Shown: piece after piece, positions 40,571 to 50,672 of the stretch
How positions within the stretch are numbered: the first letter of the stretch is position 1
Layout of the letters: every line of letters begins with the position of its first letter
From: Parasulfuritortus sp049322515
GTDB taxonomy: Bacteria; Pseudomonadota; Gammaproteobacteria; Burkholderiales; Thiobacillaceae
Assembly (NCBI GenBank): GCA_049322515.1
Contig: JBMOQW010000003.1
Span: 62,001 to 126,000, forward strand
Direction: 5' to 3'
DNA length: 64,000 nt
Notes under the pieces: model-generated
Seen by the model: the letters and a program-made list of their open reading frames with translations, nothing else
The model's database searches: none
What the model was told of the DNA's origin: nothing
Position numbers and translations under genes: made by a program

Positions 40571-42178
40571 GTGCCCATCGCCCGCGCCCCCCTCCCCTGG
40601 CTGACCGCGATTCCCATCGCCCTGATCACCGCCATCCCCGTGGCGGTGGTTTTGTTTTCGCTCCTGCATCCGGACCAGTCGATCTGGAACCATCTCTGGC
40701 AGCACGTGTTGCCAGAATTGCTGGTCAATACCTTCTGGCTGGTGCTGGGCGTAGGCATCGGGGTCACCCTGCTGGGTGTCTCGCTGGCCTGGCTGACCGC
40801 TGCCTGCGACTATCCCGGCCGGCGCTTTTTCTCTTGGGCCTTGCTGCTGCCGCTGGCGCTGCCGGCCTATGTCACCGCCTTCGTCTGGCTCGGCCTGTTC
40901 GACTTCACCGGGACGTTCGCCACCTGGTTGCGCGAGACCTGGGGCGTGATGAAACTGCCCGAGGTCCGCTCGCGCGGCGGCGTCATCCTGGTCATGACCC
41001 TGTCGCTCTATCCCTATGTCTACCTGACCGCGCGCGGCGCCTTCCAGGGCCAGGGTCGGCGCCTGATCGAGGCGGCCCAGTCGCTCGGCCAGAGCCGTCC
41101 GCGCGCCTTTTTCAGCGTCGCCCTGCCGATGGCCTGGCCGGGGGTCATGGCCGGCCTGATGCTGGCCCTGATGGAAACCCTGGCCGACTTCGGCACCGTC
41201 GCGGTGTTCAACTACAACACCTTCACCACGGCCATCTACAAGGCCTGGTTTTCCCTGTTTTCCCTGCCGGCGGCGGGCCAATTGGCCTCCTTCCTGGTGT
41301 TCTTCGTGTTCGCAGCCGTGCTGGTGGAACAGCAATTGCGCGCGCGCAAGAGCTTTGCCGCCTCGACCAAGTCGGCCTCGGGCAGTCCGCGCATCCGGCT
41401 CACCGGCCTCCAGGCCGGCCTCGCCGTGGGCTGGTCCGCGCTCGTCTTCCTGGTCGCCTTCGCCCTGCCCTTCTGGCAAATCCTGGACTGGTCGGCGAAT
41501 GTGTTCGAGACCGACTTCGACGCCCGTTACCTGGAATTTGCCTGGCATTCGCTGGCCCTGTCCGGTGCCGGCGCGGGTCTGGTCGCCCTGCTGGCCCTGG
41601 CGCTCGGTTACGCCCAGCGCCTGGCGCCCTCGACCGCGATGACCGTCACCGCGCGCCTGGCCACGCTCGGCTACGCCGTGCCCGGCGCGGTCCTGGCCGT
41701 GGGCATCTTCATTCCGGTGGCCTGGCTCGACAACCAGCTGATCGAAACCTTTGCGCTCGATGGCCAGGTACTCGGCGGCACCCTGCTGGTCATGCTGATG
41801 GCCTATTGCGCACGTTTCCTGGCGGTCGGCTTCGGACCGGTCGAATCCGGCCTCGGCCGCATCGGCCGCTCGGTCGACGAGGCCGCACAAAGCCTGGGCG
41901 TGGTCGGCCTGCGCCGGCTCGGCCGCGTCCACCTGCCCATGCTCCGGGTGTCGCTGCTGATCGCCCTGGCGCTGACCTTCGTCGACATCATGAAAGAACT
42001 GCCGATCACCCTGATGACCCGGCCATTCGGCTGGGATACCCTGGCGGTGCGGGTGTTCGAGATGACCTCGGAGGGCGAGTGGGAGCGCGCCGCCCTGCCC
42101 GCCGCCGCCATCGTCCTCGTCGGCCTGTTGCCGGTGATCTTCCTGATTCGGAAAACCGACCATGCTCTCGCTTGTTGA
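40571..42178 (+). CDS. fbpB: Fe(III) ABC transporter permease
   Basis: 535-residue inner-membrane permease with two fused halves and about 12 helices. Both halves carry an EAA-type loop (EAAQSLGQSRPRAFFSVALP and EAAQSLGVVGLRRLGRVHLP) for contact with the ATPase. The start is GTG 40571 (no better ATG in frame). The last 17 bp overlap the ATPase gene. Confidence 0.94.
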   Translation: MPIARAPLPWLTAIPIALITAIPVAVVLFSLLHPDQSIWNHLWQHVLPELLVNTFWLVLGVGIGVTLLGVSLAWLTAACDYPGRRFFSWALLLPLALPAYVTAFVWLGLFDFTGTFATWLRETWGVMKLPEVRSRGGVILVMTLSLYPYVYLTARGAFQGQGRRLIEAAQSLGQSRPRAFFSVALPMAWPGVMAGLMLALMETLADFGTVAVFNYNTFTTAIYKAWFSLFSLPAAGQLASFLVFFVFAAVLVEQQLRARKSFAASTKSASGSPRIRLTGLQAGLAVGWSALVFLVAFALPFWQILDWSANVFETDFDARYLEFAWHSLALSGAGAGLVALLALALGYAQRLAPSTAMTVTARLATLGYAVPGAVLAVGIFIPVAWLDNQLIETFALDGQVLGGTLLVMLMAYCARFLAVGFGPVESGLGRIGRSVDEAAQSLGVVGLRRLGRVHLPMLRVSLLIALALTFVDIMKELPITLMTRPFGWDTLAVRVFEMTSEGEWERAALPAAAIVLVGLLPVIFLIRKTDHALAC

Positions 42179-43220
42179 CCTCGCCCACACCTACGGCAAG
42201 AAACCGATCCTGAAAGGCGTGTCATTCCATCTGGCGCCGGGCCAGATCGGGTGCCTGCTCGGTCCGTCCGGCTGTGGCAAGACCACTGCGTTGCGCCTGG
42301 TGGCCGGTTTCGAGCAACCGACCCGGGGCGAGATCCGCATTGCCGGGGTGCAAGTCGCCGCGCCAGGCCAGTCAACGCCCGCTGAAAAACGCCAGGTCGG
42401 CCTGGTGTTCCAGGATTACGCCCTGTTTCCCCACCTCAATGTCACCGACAACGTTGCCTTCGGCCTGCGCAGCCTCCCGCCCGCCGACCGTCAGAAGCGC
42501 GTGGCCGAAATGCTCGGTCTGGTCGGCCTCACCGGCGAGGCGCATTCCTGGCCGCACCAGCTCTCCGGCGGCCAGCAGCAGCGCGTCGCCCTGGCCCGCG
42601 CCCTGGCCCCGAAACCACGCCTGTTGCTACTCGACGAGCCGTTCTCCAACCTGGACGTCGACCTGCGTGAACGGCTGGCCCTGGAAGTGCGCGACATCCT
42701 CAAGCACGAGGGTATCACCGCACTGCTGGTCACCCACGACCAGCACGAGGCCTTCGCCATGGCCGATGCGATCGGGGTGATGCACGAAGGCGCCATCCAG
42801 CAATGGGACACGCCCTACAACCTCTACCACCAGCCGAAAAACCGCTTTGTCGCCGATTTCATCGGCCAGGGCGTGTTGCTGCCCGGCGTCGTGCGCGGTG
42901 CCAACCGGGTCGAGATCGAACTCGGCCTGCTCGAAGGCGTGCATCCGGCCGAGTGCGACAGCGACAGCTGCCTGATCTACGGCGAGGGCGCGCCGGTCGA
43001 AGTGTTGATCCGCCCGGACGACATCCAGCACGACGACCACAGCCCGCTACTGGCCGAGGTCGAACGGCGCGCCTTCCGGGGCGCCGAGTTCGTCTACACC
43101 CTCAAACTCGAAAGCGGCACCCGCCTCCTGGCCCTGGTGCCCTCGCACCACAACCATGCCATCGGCGAAATGATCGGCATCCGCCTGGAGGTGGACCACG
43201 TGGTGGCGTTCCGGCGTTGA
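42162..43220 (+). CDS. fbpC: Fe(III) ABC transporter ATP-binding protein
   Basis: 352 residues: Walker A GPSGCGKTT, Q-loop FQDYALFPHL, signature LSGGQQQRVALA, Walker B LLLLDEPFSNLD and switch His in VTHDQHEAFA, followed by a C-terminal TOBE-type domain (about 240-350). Overlap with the permease gene and the sequence type support iron transport; closely similar ATPases serve sulfate, molybdate or polyamine importers. Confidence 0.94.
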   Translation: MLSLVDLAHTYGKKPILKGVSFHLAPGQIGCLLGPSGCGKTTALRLVAGFEQPTRGEIRIAGVQVAAPGQSTPAEKRQVGLVFQDYALFPHLNVTDNVAFGLRSLPPADRQKRVAEMLGLVGLTGEAHSWPHQLSGGQQQRVALARALAPKPRLLLLDEPFSNLDVDLRERLALEVRDILKHEGITALLVTHDQHEAFAMADAIGVMHEGAIQQWDTPYNLYHQPKNRFVADFIGQGVLLPGVVRGANRVEIELGLLEGVHPAECDSDSCLIYGEGAPVEVLIRPDDIQHDDHSPLLAEVERRAFRGAEFVYTLKLESGTRLLALVPSHHNHAIGEMIGIRLEVDHVVAFRR

Positions 43221-43228
43221 CGGCCTGA

Positions 43229-43257
43229 AATCATGCGTGCACTCTATGCGCATGATT
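43229..43257. promoter_or_regulatory. Inverted repeat, probable ccdAB operator
   Basis: AATCATGCG (43229-43237) and CGCATGATT (43249-43257) are perfect 9-bp arms around an 11-bp spacer, ending 16 bp before the antitoxin start and just upstream of its AAAGGAGG site. There is no T-run. The position fits autoregulation by a ribbon-helix-helix antitoxin. Confidence 0.6.
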
Positions 43258-43273
43258 CACAAAGGAGGCCAGC

Positions 43274-43528
43274 ATGACCGCCGTCCCCAAGAAAGCCACC
43301 AACCTCAGCATTCGCGCCGACCTGGTCGAGGAAGCCCGGGCACTGGGCATCAACCTGTCGCGCACCCTGGAAACCGCGCTCGCCGCCGAGGTCAAGAAGG
43401 CCAAGGAAAAAAAATGGCTTGAAGAAAACCGCGCGGCCATTGAGGCGTATAACCGCGAGATCGCCGAGCATGGACTGTTCAGCGACCAGTTCAGAACCTT
43501 CTGCCGCGAAAACGCCGAGGCGGACTGA
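43274..43528 (+). CDS. ccdA: Antitoxin of the CcdA family
   Basis: 84 residues. The N-terminal ribbon-helix-helix (KKATNLSIRADLVEEARALG then INLSRTLETAL) binds operator DNA; the C-terminal part (WLEENRAAIEAYNREIAEHG then FSDQFRTF) is the flexible toxin-wrapping region. An excellent AAAGGAGG site precedes the ATG. Paired with the toxin gene 6 bp downstream. Confidence 0.92.
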   Translation: MTAVPKKATNLSIRADLVEEARALGINLSRTLETALAAEVKKAKEKKWLEENRAAIEAYNREIAEHGLFSDQFRTFCRENAEAD

Positions 43529-43534
43529 CGCGGC

Positions 43535-43852
43535 ATGCCCCAGTTCGACGTTTACCGCAACCCGGATCGGGCGACTCAGGCACGCATACCCTACGTTGTC
43601 GTACTACAATCCGACCTGCTTGATACCCTGAATCACTTTGTCGTCGCGCCCTTGAGAATCAAGCAGGACAACTCGGTGATACCCATGCTGCGGCTGAATC
43701 CACTGGTCACCATCGATGGCGACGAGCTTCATGTCCGCGTGCAGGATATCGCCACCGTGCCGCGCCACCTGCTCAGGCGACCGGTCACCAATCTCGCTTC
43801 CCAGCGTGACGACATCCTCGCCGCGCTCGATTTCCTTTTCAACGGTTATTAA
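43535..43852 (+). CDS. ccdB: Toxin of the CcdB family
   Basis: 105 residues with the CcdB pattern: PQFDVYRNPD, IPYVVVLQSDLLDTLNHFVV, PLRI, and a terminal helix (DDILAALDFLFNGY). CcdB poisons DNA gyrase. In F-plasmid CcdB the last residues Trp-Gly-Ile are needed for toxicity; here the end is Asn-Gly-Tyr, so activity may be changed. Located between fbpC and ettA. Confidence 0.9.
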   Translation: MPQFDVYRNPDRATQARIPYVVVLQSDLLDTLNHFVVAPLRIKQDNSVIPMLRLNPLVTIDGDELHVRVQDIATVPRHLLRRPVTNLASQRDDILAALDFLFNGY

Positions 43853-43872
43853 TCCACCAGAAAGCCCACCCC

Positions 43873-45537
<1,665 letters not shown>

Positions 45538-45563
45538 GATTGGCTAATACACCGGAGGGGCGC

Positions 45564-45846
45564 ATGCCGACCATCAGCCAGGTCTTCGGGATCATCATCC
45601 AGATGTTCTGGCGTGAGCATGTGCCACCCCACTTCCACGCGATGTATGGCGAACATGAAGTCCAAATCGACATCCGAACCCTGGAAGTCATCAAGGGACG
45701 CCTGCCGAAACGCGCGCTGGCCCTGGTGCTTGAGTGGGCGGCCCGACACCGCTTCGAACTGATGGAGGACTGGAACCTATGCCAATCGAGACAAGTTCAA
45801 CGCCAAGATCAAGCGCATCCAAACTCAACCCAAACCAGCTGCATAA
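45564..45846 (+). pseudogene. DUF4160 protein gene, apparently frameshifted near its 3' end
   Basis: A GGAGGGG site precedes ATG 45564. The first ~70 codons give a clean DUF4160 protein (MPTISQVFGIIIQMFWREHV, PPHFHAMYGEHEVQIDIRTL, RALALVLEWAARHRFELMED). The frame then runs on without a stop to 46259, across the next gene, in low-complexity non-family sequence. Shifting by one base near 45777-45800 gives a short, charged, family-like tail (NAKIKRIQTQP) and a stop at 45844-45846. I infer a one-base insertion, real or from assembly. DUF4160 genes are often found near toxin-antitoxin genes; function unknown. Confidence 0.6.
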
Positions 45847-45924
45847 GTGGCTCCGCGGTGACCGTATTGCCCTCATGCAATCGCGACCCAGCCCTCCGTC
45901 GAAAGCCAGAAAAACGAGGTTTTT

Positions 45925-46554
45925 ATGCCAAAACTGTGTCCCAAGCTGATCCTGGAAGGCACCCGCCTGACCCACAAGACCGACCTGGCCTTTGCCCTCA
46001 ACGAACACCCGCGCATCGTGGGCCCGCGCAAATACCGCTACCACTCGCCCCTGATCTCGGCCGAATGGTGCGCCTTCACCAACGTGCCCTGGGGTCGCGG
46101 CCTGATCAATTTTCTGCCCGAGGAAGAAGCCCTGGCCATGGAAACCTACGCGACCTGGGTCCGCCTGTTCGAGTTGCAACGCTACTATTCCTGGATCGTC
46201 GACCGCTTCCACCTCTCCACCCAGTGTCACCAGGCCCTGTACCACGGTCGCGACTATGACTTTGGCTGGCTGGAGGACCGCCTGGCGCCGCTCGGCTTTC
46301 GCATCGTGTTCTGCCGGCGCCGCCCGGAGACCTTCGCCGAGGCACGCGAAGCGCGGCTCAAGGTCTCCGGCAATCCATCCCAGTATGACGACCTGAACCG
46401 GTTCATCGAGGAACAGGCCCGTCTGGAAACCTGGATCGCCCGTACCCGGCTGCCGGTCCTGACCCTGGACGTGAGCGAGGGCGACATCGACGCCTTGGCC
46501 GATCAGGTGGCCGACTGGCTGGAACAGACCGGCGGGCTCACCCTGCCGGACTAA
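45925..46554 (+). CDS. P-loop kinase-like protein with altered Walker A
   Basis: 209 residues after a GAGG site. The N-terminus LILEGTRLTHKTDLAFAL sits where thymidylate-kinase-like proteins have GxxxxGK(S/T); here the second glycine is His (GTRLTHKT). YYSWIVDRFHLSTQCHQAL resembles the kinase DR(F/Y)xxS motif, and FRIVFCRRRPETFAEAREAR resembles the lid region. The C-terminal VLTLDVSEGDIDALADQVAD also fits a nucleotide-kinase fold. Substrate unknown; not a housekeeping dTMP kinase. Confidence 0.65.
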   Translation: MPKLCPKLILEGTRLTHKTDLAFALNEHPRIVGPRKYRYHSPLISAEWCAFTNVPWGRGLINFLPEEEALAMETYATWVRLFELQRYYSWIVDRFHLSTQCHQALYHGRDYDFGWLEDRLAPLGFRIVFCRRRPETFAEAREARLKVSGNPSQYDDLNRFIEEQARLETWIARTRLPVLTLDVSEGDIDALADQVADWLEQTGGLTLPD

Positions 46555-46557
46555 AGC

Positions 46558-47109
46558 CTAGCCACGCACCAGGCCGGCCTCGACCTGGTCGCGCACGGCC
46601 GACCCGCACAGCAACGAGATCAGCGCCAGGGCGAAATCCATGGCCGTGCCAGGACCGCGCGAGGTCACCACGGTGCCATCGACGACCACCGCATCGGTGC
46701 TGTAGGCGCAGCCCGGAATGGTCATCTTGTCGATGAAACCGGGATAGCTGGTGGCCTGCTTGCCATCCAGAAGTCCGGCCTCGGCCAGGGCAATGGGGGC
46801 AGCACAGATCGCCGCCGTGAACTGTCCGGCCGCCGCCGCCCGCTTGAGCACGGCCAGGATTCGGGCATCCCGGCGCAGATTTTCCGCGCCCGGCATGCCA
46901 CCCGGCAGGGCGACCAGATCGAAATTTTCGTCGATCACGTCGTCGAGCAAGACGTCCGGCTGCACCCGCAGGCCACGTGCGCCCTGCACCAGCCCCGGTG
47001 CCAGGCCGGCAGTAAGGACCTCGAGCCCGGCCCGGCGCAGCAGATCGACCAGCGTCACGGCCTCCAGGTCCTCGAACCCGGCGGCCAGGGGAATCAGCAC
47101 CCGCTTCAT
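46558..47109 (-). CDS. DJ-1/PfpI family protein (YajL-like)
   Basis: 183 residues from ATG 47109. Nucleophile-elbow cysteine in FTAAICAAPIAL, the conserved Glu in AAGFEDLEAVTLVDLLRRAG, and the DJ-1 ending RGPGTAMDFALALI are visible. Family members are small stress proteins with chaperone or deglycase/glyoxalase activity. Starts 1 bp after the stop of the upstream FAD-protein gene. Confidence 0.9.
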   Translation of the reverse strand: MKRVLIPLAAGFEDLEAVTLVDLLRRAGLEVLTAGLAPGLVQGARGLRVQPDVLLDDVIDENFDLVALPGGMPGAENLRRDARILAVLKRAAAAGQFTAAICAAPIALAEAGLLDGKQATSYPGFIDKMTIPGCAYSTDAVVVDGTVVTSRGPGTAMDFALALISLLCGSAVRDQVEAGLVRG

Positions 47110-47110
47110 G

Positions 47111-48268
47111 TCAGCCTCCTTGTGCCGCGTAAACGGCGGCGTCACCCAGGGAAAGTCCATTGAGATAGTTGCCGACCAGGCGTACCGGGCTGGCCGCCAA
47201 GGCGGCCTTCAGTTGCGCCGCCAGTTCGACCGAAGCGGGAGTGAGCGCGGGCAGGCGGTTGACCTTCTCGGTCTCGTGAATGAAATCGGCCTCGGCGCAG
47301 CCCAGCACCGTGGCGATTTTCGCCCGGCGCTGCGCCTGGACATGGCCCTCGGGTTTGAAGTGGAAGGCGAAACCACGCCAGCGCGGATGCGGCAGATAGT
47401 CCCGGCTGACCGCCGAGTAGTAGAGATCGTCACCGCCGATCAGGCCGGCTACCGGCGGCAGCGCGACCCGCTCGGCCGGCACCACCACGGCATGGGTGAC
47501 GATGTCAGCCACCGGCGTCTGGGCCAATCGGGCGGCCAGGTCGGGCAGCCAAGTGCCCAGGAGCCTGGCGGCGACATCCACCGGGGCGGCCAGCACCACT
47601 TCGCGAGCCTGCACCTCACCTGCGTCCAGGCTCAGCCGCACGCCTTCGCCCGCCGGGGCCAGCGCGCGCACGGCGGTATGCAAGCGCACCGGCACGTCAC
47701 CCGCCAATTCACCCAGCCAGGCCTGCAAACCGTGTGCATGAGTGAACTTGCGAGGCGCCGCCTTGATCCGCGATTTGCGCTTGAACAGCCACGCGGCCGG
47801 ATAGCGGGCCGCCGGCTGCGACAAGACGGCGGCAAAGGCCGGCGCCAGCAGGTCGCGCCAATTGCCGGGGCCGAGCAATCGGCTGAAATAGGTCTCCACG
47901 TCGACCCCGGTCTTGCTCAGACCCAGGGCAAAGGGTACGCGCAGCGCGGCTTCGAGGATGTGCAGACGGGCAAACGGGGACTGCACGTGGCCGTTCTGGA
48001 CAAAGTGATAACCGACCTTGGACCGGGCCAGGAGATTGCTGAAATCCGGTCCTGGATTCAGTGCCAGCAGGGCGCCGTAGGAGTTGTAGGCGGTATGGGC
48101 CCCCAGTTCCAGCCAGAAATCGGGCAGTGGCCGCCAGGTGTGCACGCAGCCGCCCAGTCGATCACCCGCCTCGAACAGGACCGGCGCGCGTCCTGCACGC
48201 CGGGCGTGCGCCGCCGCCGCGATGCCGCTGACCCCCCCGCCGATCACTGCCAGGTCGATTTCAGACAC
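47111..48268 (-). CDS. FAD-dependent oxidoreductase (protoporphyrinogen oxidase-like)
   Basis: 385 residues with an N-terminal dinucleotide site (LAVIGGGVSGIAAAAHARR) and the amine-oxidase/PPOX-type GGCVHTW segment, plus a C-terminal FAD contact (VRLVGNYLNGLSLGDAAVY). It resembles HemY-like NAD(P)-binding Rossmann proteins but is shorter than classical HemY (about 450), so substrate is uncertain. Lies between a histidine kinase and the DJ-1 gene on the same strand. Confidence 0.82.
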   Translation of the reverse strand: MSEIDLAVIGGGVSGIAAAAHARRAGRAPVLFEAGDRLGGCVHTWRPLPDFWLELGAHTAYNSYGALLALNPGPDFSNLLARSKVGYHFVQNGHVQSPFARLHILEAALRVPFALGLSKTGVDVETYFSRLLGPGNWRDLLAPAFAAVLSQPAARYPAAWLFKRKSRIKAAPRKFTHAHGLQAWLGELAGDVPVRLHTAVRALAPAGEGVRLSLDAGEVQAREVVLAAPVDVAARLLGTWLPDLAARLAQTPVADIVTHAVVVPAERVALPPVAGLIGGDDLYYSAVSRDYLPHPRWRGFAFHFKPEGHVQAQRRAKIATVLGCAEADFIHETEKVNRLPALTPASVELAAQLKAALAASPVRLVGNYLNGLSLGDAAVYAAQGG

Positions 48269-48271
48269 GCA

Positions 48272-49681
48272 TCACTCCTCAAGGGGAAATTCGAAATGGA
48301 AAGTGCTGCCCTGACCCACCTGGCTCTCGACGGCCAGTTCGCCGCCCACCAGGGTCGCCAGTTCAGCCGCCAGGGACAAGCCGATACCAAGCCCGCCATG
48401 GACCCGGGTGGAACTGCCATCGACTTGCTGGAAAGCTTCGAAAATCAGCGCGCGCTTGTCATCCGGAATGCCGATCCCGGTGTCTGCGACCGACAGGTGC
48501 AGCCAGCCGGGACGCTGGGCGCGGGCCAGGCGGACATCGACCGTGCCACTCGGGGTGAACTTGATGGCGTTCTCGATCAGCAGTTCGAACACCTGGACGA
48601 TGGGCTCCGGATCGATCTTCAGTCGCTCCGGCAAGTCGGGCGCGCTGTCGACCTGCAAGGCCAGACCCTTCGCCTTGGCTTCCGCGGCCAGGTGGCGCAC
48701 CGACTGGGCCAGCAGATCCTCGGGCACGACCTGCGACTTGACCAGTTTCACTTCGCCACTGCCCAGCCGGGCGAAGTCGAGCAACTTGGTCAGCATGGCC
48801 ATCATCGACTGGGCCGAAGTCATCACGGTTTCCAGGTACTTGCGTTGCTTGTCGGTCAACGGCGTGTCGAGGGCCAGGCCGGTCATGCCGATGATGCCAT
48901 TCATCGGGGTGCGTATTTCATGGCTGGCATTGGCCAGGAACTCGCTCTTGGCGCGGTTGGCCGCTTCCGCGGCGTCCCTGGCTGCGATCAGGTCATGTTC
49001 GACGCGTTTGCGTCGCTCGATCTCCTCGCTCAGCAATACATTCGCCTCACGGGCCTCGGCCAGGGCGGATTCCTTGGCGAAGCGTTCACGCAGATTTTCT
49101 ACGATCAGCCGATTCAGGGTGCTGGCACTGCGGATCAGTGCCAATAGGAACAGCAACGTCGCCAACGCAAACCAAGGGGCGACCGAGGTCCCCTGGAAAA
49201 TCAGCACACCCATGAGGGGAACCAGCACCAGCAAGGCGTAGACCAGATAGAGCATGAGATCGGCGGCCAGGAAAGGGACCCCGCCCGCCGCAACACCTGC
49301 TAAAACGAGCAGGACCAGTGATTGATACTCGAAATCCAGGTAGGGCAGGAAAAGGACACCGAGCAAGGCCCAGCCTAGACCGGACAGGCTGGTACCCAAC
49401 AAGGCCAGATGGAACCAGTGCTGGACATGATCGATCGCTCGAGCATCGGCCCGATGACGCCTGCTCACCCAGGTGCGCCACAGGCCGATCAGGAGCATGC
49501 CGGCCATCCAGACGCCAATGGCCTCGGCGCCGGGCTGTCCCGACAAGACCCAGGTGGTCAGCAGTGCCAGGATCACCACCACCGCCTGGGCGAATGGCGT
49601 ATTACGGTAGACATGGCTGATTCGTTCGGCGCGGATGTGCGCCTCGATATCTTGGTCGGATCGGGTATGGGCTGGACTCAT
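48272..49681 (-). CDS. Membrane sensor histidine kinase
   Basis: 469 residues from ATG 49681, which overlaps the hslR stop by 4 bp. Residues about 30-190 contain five to six hydrophobic helices. A coiled coil, a HisKA domain with SEFLANASHEIRTPMNGIIG and a HATPase domain (ENAIKFT, VADTGIGIP, GGLGIGLSL) follow. No receiver is fused and no response-regulator gene is adjacent, so its partner lies elsewhere. No periplasmic sensor domain is evident; the signal is probably sensed in the membrane. Confidence 0.9.
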   Translation of the reverse strand: MSPAHTRSDQDIEAHIRAERISHVYRNTPFAQAVVVILALLTTWVLSGQPGAEAIGVWMAGMLLIGLWRTWVSRRHRADARAIDHVQHWFHLALLGTSLSGLGWALLGVLFLPYLDFEYQSLVLLVLAGVAAGGVPFLAADLMLYLVYALLVLVPLMGVLIFQGTSVAPWFALATLLFLLALIRSASTLNRLIVENLRERFAKESALAEAREANVLLSEEIERRKRVEHDLIAARDAAEAANRAKSEFLANASHEIRTPMNGIIGMTGLALDTPLTDKQRKYLETVMTSAQSMMAMLTKLLDFARLGSGEVKLVKSQVVPEDLLAQSVRHLAAEAKAKGLALQVDSAPDLPERLKIDPEPIVQVFELLIENAIKFTPSGTVDVRLARAQRPGWLHLSVADTGIGIPDDKRALIFEAFQQVDGSSTRVHGGLGIGLSLAAELATLVGGELAVESQVGQGSTFHFEFPLEE

Positions 49682-50058
49682 GATTCCCCAGTGAATCGAT
49701 GGATCAGCCGCCGGTCGCGCTTGGTCGGCCGGCCTTTGAGATCGGCCCCCGGATTTTGGCACAGCCGCCTTTCTTCTGCCTGACGGGCGCGGCGCGCCAG
49801 GCTCTCGTCCGACTCCAGGTAGAGCGCGCGTGCCTCGGGCGCCGGGCCGCGCCGTTCGGACAGTGCCAACACCGTAATCTCGAACAGCATCTCGCCAACC
49901 TGGATCGCCATCCGGTCACCGATCCGCACTTCCTTGCTCGGTTTTGCCCGTTCGCCATTCAAGCGCGCCTTGCCGCCATCCAAGGCTTGCGCGGCCAGGC
50001 TCCGGGTCTTGAAGAACCGGGCCGCCCACAGCCATTTGTCGATGCGCACGCCGCTCAT
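49678..50058 (-). CDS. hslR: RNA-binding S4 domain protein (heat shock protein 15)
   Basis: 126 residues: an N-terminal S4 domain (VRIDKWLWAARFFKTRSLAA then LDGGKARLNGERAKPSKEVR) and a basic C-terminal tail (GRPTKRDRRLIHRF). Hsp15 binds stalled 50S subunits carrying nascent chains to recycle them. Overlaps the histidine kinase gene by 4 bp; divergent from the lipoprotein gene. Confidence 0.92.
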   Translation of the reverse strand: MSGVRIDKWLWAARFFKTRSLAAQALDGGKARLNGERAKPSKEVRIGDRMAIQVGEMLFEITVLALSERRGPAPEARALYLESDESLARRARQAEERRLCQNPGADLKGRPTKRDRRLIHRFTGES

Positions 50059-50126
50059 GTCCGCTACAGTGCTGGAACCCTGTCCATCCTTAGTTGTCAG
50101 ACTGCCATCATATCAGGGAGCCTGCG

Positions 50127-50672
50127 ATGCCCGTCCCGCGCCATGTTCTCGCAATTGTCCTGCCGTTACTGCTGGCCGCCTGTGCCCAGCCGGGCCCGGT
50201 CGACGGTGCCATGGCACACGCCGGCTGGACCCTGACCCTCAACCGCCCCCTCAGCATTGGACCGGGCGAAGCCAGTGCCCGGCTCCAATATGGTCGTATC
50301 GTGCCCAGGAATGGGGTCCAGGAAACCGATCCCTACTGCATCCTGGACATCGATACGGTGTCGGATCATCCCCAGGAAGTCGCCCCGGGGCGCTTCACCG
50401 TCACCGCGATCCGCCTGCGCGAGGAGAGCTTCGGTGGCATGCCGGCATTTCCCTGGCATGCCATGGGCCGTGGCCTCGGCCGTGACCACGGTCCCAGCCA
50501 GATCTACTTCATCACCGAATTCAAACTGCGCGCGGCCCACCAGGCCGGGATCCGACAACTTGCCTGTCAGAGTGACCAGGGCGCGGCCGGCGTCGGCATC
50601 CCCCGACATCTGACCCCCGGGGAAATCCGCCAGGCGCTGGGCGAATATTTCACGCTGTCCCCGGACGATTAA
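50127..50672 (+). CDS. Putative lipoprotein of unknown function
   Basis: 181 residues from ATG 50127, preceded by an AGGGAG site. The N-terminus is a lipoprotein signal (VLAIVLPLLLAAC, lipidated Cys about residue 19). The mature part is probably beta-rich (YCILDIDTVSDHP, GRFTVTAIRLREESFGG, IYFITEFKLRA) with two further Cys. No family recognised. Its last 4 bp overlap the convergent nuclease gene. Confidence 0.75.
   Translation: MPVPRHVLAIVLPLLLAACAQPGPVDGAMAHAGWTLTLNRPLSIGPGEASARLQYGRIVPRNGVQETDPYCILDIDTVSDHPQEVAPGRFTVTAIRLREESFGGMPAFPWHAMGRGLGRDHGPSQIYFITEFKLRAAHQAGIRQLACQSDQGAAGVGIPRHLTPGEIRQALGEYFTLSPDD

Noticed and set aside
40499..42190. 563-codon open frame opposite fbpB
   Set aside because: Gln/Gly/Asp-rich shadow of a hydrophobic permease gene.
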